A stretch of 47,376 nt of DNA from Asparagopsis taxiformis (Eukaryota > Rhodophyta > Florideophyceae > Bonnemaisoniales > Bonnemaisoniaceae), in assembly GCA_030407315.1 (NCBI GenBank), contig JALQPE010002657.1:1-47376 (forward strand). The letters are read 5' to 3'. A program made the translations under genes and the position numbers. The notes beneath the pieces were generated by a model, which had not been told where the DNA came from, searched no databases, and was given only the letters and a program-made list of their open reading frames with translations. Below, one piece after another: positions 39,413 to 47,376 of the stretch; position 1 is the first letter of the stretch; every line of letters starts with the position of its first letter.

Positions 39413-41823
39413 GTTCCCGAATTTTCTTCAAGTTTTGCGTTTTGTAATTTGTGCAGACGCAGAAACTGGACTGAATGATTCCAGTCAATGCTTGCACTTG
39501 CTTGGAAAACTGCTGATGCTGTTCGCAGCTATAGCTGGTGTGAAAGTACAAAGTTGCTCACCAAGGAGGCATATTTAAATCGTAGGTTGAAAGAGTAGAA
39601 CGCGGGGTATAAGCAGTTGAATTCATTGGTTATGCTTGCACGAAACCTCATATTCCACCTCATAAGCTGACGATAGATCTGAGCTGAAGCGTTTTGACGT
39701 AAATTCCGCGACTTCATTAGTCTGCAATCACCTTGTATTGAGATATATGGGCATATGAAATCAATGGTGACACTCACTCGTGATTGATGACTTGCATCCT
39801 GACAGCTTCCCCATCACCATCAATTGTTCATGACACTACGTATTGGGGGAATTGAACAGGATTCAGAGCGATCTAGATGAGAAAAGTTTTAGAGTGACCC
39901 CCATTGTCTTTACAGTCACAGTTGATAGATAATTGTGAGATCACGAATGAAATCAATTACAGTCAGCTATTTTTGCATGATACTGTCCGAATTTTTCCGC
40001 GAGACTTCGCGTGGGTGGACAAGGCGGAGGAGAGTTGAATTTTTGGTACTCTCTCCTCTTCGGCATTGGTATTGCTTCAGTCTCATCAAAAGCCAAAGAG
40101 TACGTTTCGTATCATCATGACGTGAGCATTGTCCATCAGGTGATTCGTAAACATGCGAGGGGATGGTGCAAAACATACAGAGTGCAATCCACGGGGTTTC
40201 GTCCGCAGTTTGCTGTGCGGTGGGATGAGATCACGACGTAACGTACTGCATCTGAATATATTGAAGCGGATGGTAGCTCCGTCTTGCCTTGTTTCGAAGA
40301 ACCATATGCTGTAAACACGCAAGCAAATATGCTAGCCGCCCTTCATAGACGGAATCTATATTGTGTGGCATGCGCAGGTTTGTTCACTATGTTGTTCTGT
40401 TGACAGGAAAACCTAGTCGAGATCAGATACTTTCGGATGCTGGGGGCGTGATGCACTGAAAATAATCAACAATGTTTGCTAAGGTAGGCAATGTATATAC
40501 AACTAAAATCACAGTTTGTTGATGCCGATGTAGGCTTCGGCTACGCTCACATTGCCAGATAACTATAGAGTATCGGGTGACCATCCCGAAAAACTTTGGC
40601 ACGATTAAAGGTTGTTACAATCTGCTCCTAGAAATGAAGGGAAGCATATCACGAAAGAGAGGGAAACATGAATTGATGTGGGCATGCCGCGATACCGTCA
40701 ACATTATAGGAGCCACTGCTAGACACATGTTCAATTACAACTAAACAATTGGCAACGCGGGCCATCAATCAGATTATTGTTTGGTATTTCGACAAACAGT
40801 TAGTGGAACTGCATGATTATACGTTAGGAAGCCTTGAAGCCTACGATTATTCTGCGACACAAGCTTCAACCAGGGGTAAGGAAGGACACGCTATGCTCTC
40901 CACGCATCATAATGCTTTACTGGCCACCGAAAGATTTTGTCAAGAGGCGAAAACGTATTGACGCGTGTATTGAGTTGGATGTGAATCGGTCGAATAAGGA
41001 AAGACAATTGCGATGATCGGAGGCCAGAGTTTGTACCGGCGTTCAAACGGGTAGCTCATGTGACAAGTATAACTCTGTAGTCGATACATATGAAGTCGCG
41101 TTTGATTATTGAGTTAATTTGATTCAAGGCTGGGGCTTCACGCAGTTGTGGCACGTACGGCGTGTACATCGCTCGAGCAGTTGATGTGCTGGGTAGCGCA
41201 TGTACCATCCATAGCTTCGGAATTACATAATGCGAAGATTTGTCGACGTAGTACCGTATGTAAGCGGTGTCAGCCATTGTACAATATTACCTTATTTCTC
41301 CACATCGCGTTGAAGGAGGGTTCAGCCAGCTAACCGTATCTCAGCTTCTAACGACGACCGCACTAAAACCAGCAGTGCTACTCTGTAAACCACAGGCATG
41401 ATAATAATCTACAACTGCTTCCCGGCCCTTGCGATGGTTACACGCACATCCTAATATGCGCACGTGTGACCTAATGCGATACTACCATGATATGGAACGG
41501 ACTGTTTGAGTCAGCTTGACTGGCGACCAACTGAAATTACCGCTCTTTTCGATCCTGACTTGTGTTCAAGAATTTAACGGCCGCAGAATGGGCGACACGA
41601 CTACATCCAACATATCGTAGATAATATGCCACACTGCTAGAAATCATGCAATGCATATTCGACATACTGGCATGAAATCATGTAGGTCTCAACGACGAAG
41701 CGCCAAGTACACAACCGCCATTTCTGTGTAATCCATAGAGCATAACCCAACAATTGCGACACTTAAGACGGACGGATGCAATCTCTACGATTCAATATTC
41801 GCGACGATACATGCTGATACACC
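39413..41823. other. 2.4-kb stretch without recognisable genes
   Basis: Only short ORFs without domains on either strand. No strong repeats were noticed. It separates the small secreted proteins from the glycosyltransferase-sulfotransferase pair. Confidence 0.5.
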
Positions 41824-43020
41824 ATGAAGGGCTACAACAATCTGTTGAGAAGAACAGTATCCTTTGTTCAACATCGTCGTCTCCTGCTCACACTGTTGTT
41901 CTACCTTTTCTACATCGCACCACTACCATCGTCTCATTCAGCACAGTCACTTTTCGCGTTGTCGCACACGAGCACGCATTGTGTACACGGTGACTATCAA
42001 TTCGAACGAACAGAGGCGGGATGTGCCAACGACATCAATCAGAAAACAATACCCGATCTGAACGCCATAGCAAGGGCGCCACGACACCAAGTATCCATCG
42101 TCGCTTCGTTTTACAACGAAGCACCGTTCCTGCTGGAATGGATCGCATATCACATGCTACTCGGAGTAGATCACTTCTACCTCTACGATGACGACTCCAC
42201 AGACGGCTCTGCGGAAATCCTAAAACCACTAGTACAACGCGGGCTGGTAACCACACCAACAGTTCCACAATCTGTATTAGAAGCTGGCGTATTCCGCACG
42301 CAAAACTTCTCACTCCGCGATATCGGGCGCTATTTTAACGATACAGAGGTCATCATCAGCATCGATGTCGATGAATTTCTGTTCATTTACCCGCCGTATA
42401 CTCGTGTACAACAGGTGCTTCAACGACCACAATTGCGCGACGTCGGATGCGTCAAGTTGTTTCGGATCGGGCACGGGCCGAACGGGCGGTTGTATCGACG
42501 CGGTAACGATGAACTATCGGTGATCGAATACGGGCGCGCGCCATTTTCCGGACATGAAACGGCGGTGTTTCAATTTGGGAAAACGATCGTGCGCACGGCG
42601 GATGCGGTGAAAGGGGATGACGGGGTGCATGTGCACAAGTTTCCACGTATGAAACGTGCGTGTGCCAACGTGCAGGGCGTGCGGAACATGACGCGGGAAC
42701 GATTAATGCGCGATAACACGGTGATGGACGGAGTTGAAACGTTTGCGAAATACCCGATGTTCATTGTACATCATGGGATGCGCAGCTATGAAGATTGCGT
42801 GGAAAAGGCGGAGCGGTGGAAGGGACTGGAGGATCAGAGCGTTGCGTGGAGGGCTAGAGCGGGGAGGGAAATGTGTGATAACGGATTGAAAGGTGGTGAT
42901 GTGCTGGATGAGAGTGGAGTGTTGATGCGTGCGGACGTGCCGGCCATTTGTGAAATGATGTGGCTGCTCAACGGAGAGTATTGTCGTCGCGTGGAGTGTT
43001 GTGCGGCCTACAAAAAGTGA
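41824..43020 (+). CDS. Family-92-like glycosyltransferase (DUF23 type), type II membrane protein, 398 aa
   Basis: A short basic N-terminus is followed by a hydrophobic anchor (LLLTLLFYLFYIAPLP, about residues 19-34), the layout of a Golgi type II enzyme. The catalytic domain starts near residue 90 with VSIVASFYNEAPFLLEWIAYH, followed by LGVDHFYLYDDDSTDGS. IDVDEF at about 179-184 supplies the DxD-type metal/nucleotide-sugar site. These are hallmarks of the GT92/DUF23 group of GT-A-like enzymes, some members of which are galactosyltransferases in animals. The C-terminal half carries several Cys (CVEKAERW; ECCAAYKK). The donor and acceptor are unknown. It lies 229 bases before a sulfotransferase on the same strand, suggesting a shared glycan pathway such as sulfated galactan assembly. 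Confidence 0.85.
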   Translation: MKGYNNLLRRTVSFVQHRRLLLTLLFYLFYIAPLPSSHSAQSLFALSHTSTHCVHGDYQFERTEAGCANDINQKTIPDLNAIARAPRHQVSIVASFYNEAPFLLEWIAYHMLLGVDHFYLYDDDSTDGSAEILKPLVQRGLVTTPTVPQSVLEAGVFRTQNFSLRDIGRYFNDTEVIISIDVDEFLFIYPPYTRVQQVLQRPQLRDVGCVKLFRIGHGPNGRLYRRGNDELSVIEYGRAPFSGHETAVFQFGKTIVRTADAVKGDDGVHVHKFPRMKRACANVQGVRNMTRERLMRDNTVMDGVETFAKYPMFIVHHGMRSYEDCVEKAERWKGLEDQSVAWRARAGREMCDNGLKGGDVLDESGVLMRADVPAICEMMWLLNGEYCRRVECCAAYKK

Positions 43021-43249
43021 ATAAATGAATATAGGAGCGATGTAATAAGGCGCTGCAATTGAAATAATCATAACAGAAAAAGGAAATCATATTTTATAAA
43101 GAGAGCGTCCCACCAACTTTTGGGGTCTCCTCTGCAAGTAGAACGCGTCGCGTCGCGCCGTCTCGTCTCCACACCGTCATCCAATCCCACTCAACGCATT
43201 TCTGAACGCTTTTGATTATTCGCATGAGCAACATCAAAACAGGGTTGTG

Positions 43250-43987
43250 ATGAAGTCCAACCGACTGCTTCCCATCGCCGTAACCGTAGTATCAGCGCTG
43301 ACGATACTGTTGCTAGTCAGCAACCGTCTATCAGGCTTAACATTTCTGCGCAGAATAACGCAGCCTCGACCAAATCTGCAGCGGTGCACGTCAAAAATCC
43401 TGTTCACCGCGCCGCGCCACGGCTCTACCTGGTTGGTCGACTCGCTCGAACATTGTCGATTCCGCAACAACGGGACGTATGGACGCACGAATTTCTATGC
43501 GGAAACTTGGAATTCCGGGTCGCTTCGGGAGAATTCGCACAAACAACCGGAGGATGTAATACGATACGTGCAGGAGAATTCAACTGTGAAGATATTCCCG
43601 ACTTCTTTCAATACGTACCCCGGTTATGTGGACCAATTGGTGCGACTGGCTGGGGAGCAACATGTCGGCGCGGTGATTCTTACGCGGAAAGCTAAAGACG
43701 CACTAGTGTCGTGGAACAAAGCAATGGAAAGCAATTTTTGGAACGCGATTCCCAGTTCGGAGAAACGGGCGGAGAGGGACGAGGATGTCGATGAGGAGGA
43801 AGTCGAGGTGCTAGAGAAAAATCTGCTGCGATACTTCGATCGTGTGCGCGGAATATTGCGAGAGTCCAAAGTTAGAGTCGATGAGCTGGACTATGATGAT
43901 ATCGTGGGAAGGGAGTTTATTGTATTGAGTAATCTAGAATGTTATGTGCATAACTGTGACTATTTGTCGGAGGGTTTAGAGCAGTAA
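43250..43987 (+). CDS. Carbohydrate-type sulfotransferase, type II membrane protein, 245 aa
   Basis: The open frame starts at a GTG (43247), but the first ATG is at 43250 (MKSNRLLPIA). An N-terminal hydrophobic segment (LLPIAVTVVSALTILLLVS) is a Golgi anchor. At about residues 52-61, TAPRHGSTWL is the 5'-phosphosulfate loop for PAPS. At about 143-154, LTRKAKDALVSW is the 3'-phosphate motif (RxxxDxxxS). A Glu/Asp-rich insert follows. It is short but within the range of small sulfotransferases. The acceptor is unknown; the neighbouring glycosyltransferase suggests a polysaccharide. An alternative is a protein-tyrosine-type sulfotransferase, which I consider less likely. Confidence 0.85.
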   Translation: MKSNRLLPIAVTVVSALTILLLVSNRLSGLTFLRRITQPRPNLQRCTSKILFTAPRHGSTWLVDSLEHCRFRNNGTYGRTNFYAETWNSGSLRENSHKQPEDVIRYVQENSTVKIFPTSFNTYPGYVDQLVRLAGEQHVGAVILTRKAKDALVSWNKAMESNFWNAIPSSEKRAERDEDVDEEEVEVLEKNLLRYFDRVRGILRESKVRVDELDYDDIVGREFIVLSNLECYVHNCDYLSEGLEQ

Positions 43988-44944
43988 TGGTAGAATTTGG
44001 GGGGGTTTTATTCATGCCAAGTAGATGATTGGTCGATAGTAAAGCTAGTATCAGCTACTACGAAGAAACATTCCCGATTGTCTCCCGGTGCTTTTATTAC
44101 ACTGTATCACCGTGTGATGAATTGAACGAGCACCGCTCGCTCAACATAGCATTAGCCCATGTTTATGATCCCTGGAGGTACTTTATTGTTGTCCTCTTGT
44201 GAATTCCCATGTGGCGCAAAAAATGAGAACAACCCACCGACAGACACGTGCCAGTGTTCAGCTCGCATTTGGGGAGGGGAACGTCAATCACAATGCCAGA
44301 TTCAGGCACAGTCAGGCACATTGATACACTTTCTGCTTCTCCACCACACGTTTTCTTCTCAAATTTGGTGGCAATTTTGAGCAGCGCGCAGCGCAGTCTC
44401 AACCGGAAAATAAACTATTTGGTAGCTGACAGTAGCGCGCTTCCAACTACACAAGTGGCCTTTCTCACACGGTACATCAACCATCTATATCGGGTAGTTG
44501 GGGTAAGGATGTTGGCCAATCATTTAAACTTATCAAACCAACTTGCCGCCCTGCAAAAACCACATGGCAGCTTTCTATTGGTTTGTATGACCATAGTAAC
44601 TTTTTCGCGTCCGCCCCCTCTCGAGTGCGCTAAATTTCTGTAAATGTTTTACTAATGCAGTCCAGGAAAAAAGATAAATTGCAGAGATGAGAAATAACTT
44701 TACAGAAAGGGCGTTCAAGAAAGTTTATTGCGTAAATCGAGGAATTTGGCAATAGCCATATGACTACTTTTGCACAGCGGCGGTGCTGGCTCGCCGCTAG
44801 GGATGTTCACAGTCCCCTTTTGGTCCTCAAATTCCAAATTTTTGACCGTTCTAGACTTGCCCACCATTTGTGTGACAGGTAACGTGACTGCACACCATTC
44901 TTCCAAGCTGCACCATACTTGGAACTCAGGAATTCTCCCAACCC
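43988..44944. other. Intergenic stretch, nothing recognised
   Basis: An ORF at 44248-44643 has no recognisable domain and no good start context, so it is not called. There are some CCAGATTCAGGCACAGTCAGG-like short repeats near 44300, too brief to classify. Confidence 0.4.
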
Positions 44945-47376
44945 CTCATAACTGGACCAAAAACCGTTTATTACACGGAGGTATCCGGACTAGAATAACT
45001 GGCAGAAGTAGCAGACTGGACCAGAACCGCGTTCTGATTTGAAATCATAAACTGTTATGAAATTATGAGGACTGGAACTACCCAGAATCATGTTCCGGAC
45101 TGCGAACCGAACCATGTTTAATCGCACACTAGCTTAGAAACTTATTCCAGGACTGGAGAAGAATACACGAAATAATGAAGAATCACTAAGCAGCGTCCTC
45201 TGCGCTGTAACAATATTTCCGGAACAGGAGAACACAGATTCACTGGCAACTGAGGATGGCTGAATAGCAAGCACATCCCTTGCAACCCTGGCAATGTTTG
45301 GGAAGCGATTTTGGTTTGCCTTCCACCACTGTAAAGGATCTGCATTGTAATCACCAAGTGCTGTTGCCCTTAGAAACATAGATATTTCGTTACTGTCTGC
45401 ACGTAACGGAGTCTGTTCATTCTCCAAAACCAAATCAAATAGAGACTTAGTCCCGGAACCTTGTTCTGTACTGTGTATTACTTCAATTCTCCATTATCCG
45501 GCAGATCAACCCACTTATACAAAATATCACTATCTCGAAGTACATCATTCGGAATACGAGGATCAACGACCTTTGCCAAGATGGCCATGTCAGGAGCATA
45601 TTATTGACTCATAAGACTTCAACTTACGGAGCATTGTACTGGCAATAGGCTTGGTGGCCTGGTCATTTGAGTCAATACGAGACTGGCACTTTGCATGAGT
45701 AATTGTATGCCATAGAGCTTATACTAATCGTCACATAATTTGTCCGGACTGATTCTCAGTAATGCTGGCAGCCGTTTTTAGGAAATCACATATGCATTTT
45801 GCTCTTTCCCACTCTTCTTCAGATATAACATGCGAGGAAAGTTCTGGAAGCCTACTGGAAACACTGTTTAGCACATTCCGAGCGTTGTAGGCGTCTTGTA
45901 TCATATTAAAAGTTGACGACCACCTGTAAACAACATCAAGACCGGGGCAGTGCGTATGAACCTCTCCCATTTCATCTCTAACTCTTTCAAACAGATCTCT
46001 CCGCTTCGTAGAGCTCCGTATTGAGTTCAGAAGTGCTCTGATCGCTTGAATCTCGCTATGAATTGTGAAAGGCACTCCCTTACCGCAAGGTTCACAACAT
46101 GAGCAATGCACCGTACATGGAAATCTCGTATAGATCTATGACTTCCGCTAGTGGAAAACACGTTGGTATAGATGAGATATTCCAGCCACAATATCAGATC
46201 CGTGTCGGAGGTGATTGCACGAACTTTGGACTTCAAATTCCACTTCTCCATAACTTCTAGAAGTAAGTTGGAAGCTGATTCTCCTGTGTGCGGTGTTTGG
46301 AAACGCAAGAAGTCCAGAACAATTCCCTTCATGTTCCAATTATCATCAATGTAATGTGCAGTGACGCACATATACCCCTTGAATGTCCTGGATGACCATG
46401 CATCTGTGGTCATTGAAATCATTCCGGGTGCATTTTTAATAGCAGATTGCACCAATATTCTCGCTTGTTCAGTTTCGAGGACAATCCGACGTTGCATTGT
46501 AAACCCGACTTGGTATCTTGTATTCGCTATCAAGCAGTTTAACAAACTTGATGAACTCATGTGTTGCACAATAGAGAAAGGGAGAGAATTCGATACAACC
46601 CAACGGCAAAGCTGCTTAGTAATCCGTTCATTGAATTCAACTCTTGGCACAGAGCTCGATCCTGCGCTAAGAAGATTACCATCCACGCTCATTGTCGTCT
46701 GTACACTTTCTAGCATGAAAACCGTGTACTTTTGCATGGCGCTTGAGAGTACTTGTTCCACTATTGACGCTGAATATTTTGGAACAGATGATACATTTCA
46801 ACTCGGTCTTGTATCCGTCTGATTGAATTTGAAGTACTCCCAAACAGCGCTTTTTCGACGTTTGGTTGAGAGGCGAGGTGCGACTTCAGTTGGTATTGAA
46901 CTGAGTGGCGTGTTTGCTGTTTCATCGAGTGGTTCGCAGAGTCGTCCGTGACCATATTGGTTTGATCAAGAATGGGTTCTAGCCTGGACAGGTTTCGATC
47001 AACGCGTAGTTTGAGAAGGTGTTTTGTTGTTATTGGTTCAAACCAGCGACGGACAGGAGGGGAATGCTGAATGACGCCACGGTTCAAATCTGCAAACCCG
47101 GATTCAAAAGTTTCGAATTCGGAACAAGATTCTGAATGGCAGGATCCTGTTTCGGACCGAATGAAGACCACTGCGATGAAACGTGTTTGTGTGACCGGAC
47201 CACGGACCGTAAGGTGTCTTTACTTTGAGACTGGAAATCTGAAATCCTTGTAAGGGCTGGACTGAATATTACGAGCAATAGGTCAGGACTTTCTTCGCAT
47301 AGATGACGGTTACGGGGACCAGTCATTTACTTCCAAACTGGTCCGAACACGGGTAACCAGGACCGTGAACACCCTA
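44945..47376 (-). mobile_element. hAT transposon relic with subterminal motif clusters
   Basis: A decayed hAT transposase gene on the minus strand is bracketed by regions rich in GGACTGG, CTGGACC, GGACCAG and their inverses (about 44945-45160 and 47195 to the window edge). Clusters of short transposase-binding motifs near the ends are typical of hAT elements. Terminal inverted repeats and 8-bp duplications were not resolved. The right end probably lies beyond the window. Confidence 0.65.
45134..47171 (-). pseudogene. hAT-family transposase, several frameshifts
   Basis: Going 5' to 3' on the minus strand: a polar N-terminal ORF (47171-46761); a frame shift at about 46775; a core with MISMTTDAWSSRTFKGYMCV and FHVRCIAHVVNLAVREC, the conserved WSS and CxAHxxNL blocks; a shift near 46075 to a helical region (IQAIRALLNSIRSS; YRWSSTFNM); a broken stretch at about 45730-45434; and the C-terminal dimerisation domain (LQWWKANQNRFPNIARVARD, SVASESVFSCSGN). 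The final Arg of the usual SERVFS motif is Ser here. Inactive, but clearly hAT. Confidence 0.88.

Noticed and set aside
43247..43249. GTG as start of the sulfotransferase
   Set aside because: A eukaryotic gene is expected to use the ATG immediately after it, at 43250.
44248..44643. 131-codon ORF left of the hAT element
   Set aside because: No recognisable domain, no signal peptide, no repeat or neighbour context to support it.
47035..47110. GGTTCAAATC as a tRNA B box
   Set aside because: The sequence around it does not fold into a cloverleaf by eye. It lies in the hAT relic flank among GGTTCAAACC-type motifs.

Overview
The window is eukaryotic nuclear DNA. Its genes are long and intronless, many have pyrimidine-rich leaders, and relics of several transposon superfamilies fill most of the space between them. 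A family-92-type glycosyltransferase sits next to a carbohydrate-type sulfotransferase, which fits an organism that makes sulfated polysaccharides. Compact intronless genes in a transposon-rich genome fit a red alga, perhaps a florideophyte such as Chondrus. That assignment is inference.

Region 1 (about 1-16,640) is the most unusual part. Four large genes encode: (i) a frameshifted ParB-like protein with a zinc-finger-like motif, running off the left edge; (ii) an intact ParB-like protein fused to a 2-oxoglutarate/Fe(II) dioxygenase-like domain; (iii) a DPPY-type beta-class DNA amino-methyltransferase fused to a SET domain, across one -1 frameshift; (iv) a 1,299-residue Plavaka/CACTA-like transposase. 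Each gene has a member of one private inverted-repeat family upstream of its start. I read this as a large DNA transposon, or a set of related ones, carrying its own chromatin and DNA-modification tools: a possible DNA/histone methylation writer, a possible dioxygenase eraser or modifier, and ParB-like binders with candidate palindromic sites.

Region 2 (about 16,480-18,110) holds two strong hairpins, a relic dense in AACCAG/CTGGTT motifs and a 39-bp-arm inverted repeat. Region 3 (about 18,120-27,115) is a very CpG-rich Ty3/Gypsy element. It has an intact RT-RNase H-integrase ORF, no gag upstream, a 9-bp minisatellite, a 985-codon antisense ORF with a coiled coil, a polypurine tract and a presumed 3' LTR.

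Region 4 (about 27,190-33,410) is an accumulation of relics: a Copia RNase H tail, a frameshifted Crypton-like tyrosine recombinase with an accessory ORF, and short repeats. Region 5 (about 34,490-38,275) holds three small secreted proteins that share an almost invariant six-cysteine spacing. Region 6 (41,824-43,987) is the glycosyltransferase-sulfotransferase pair. Region 7 (about 44,945-47,376) is a decayed hAT transposon with subterminal GGACTGG/GGACC motifs. No rRNA, tRNA or CRISPR array was recognised.
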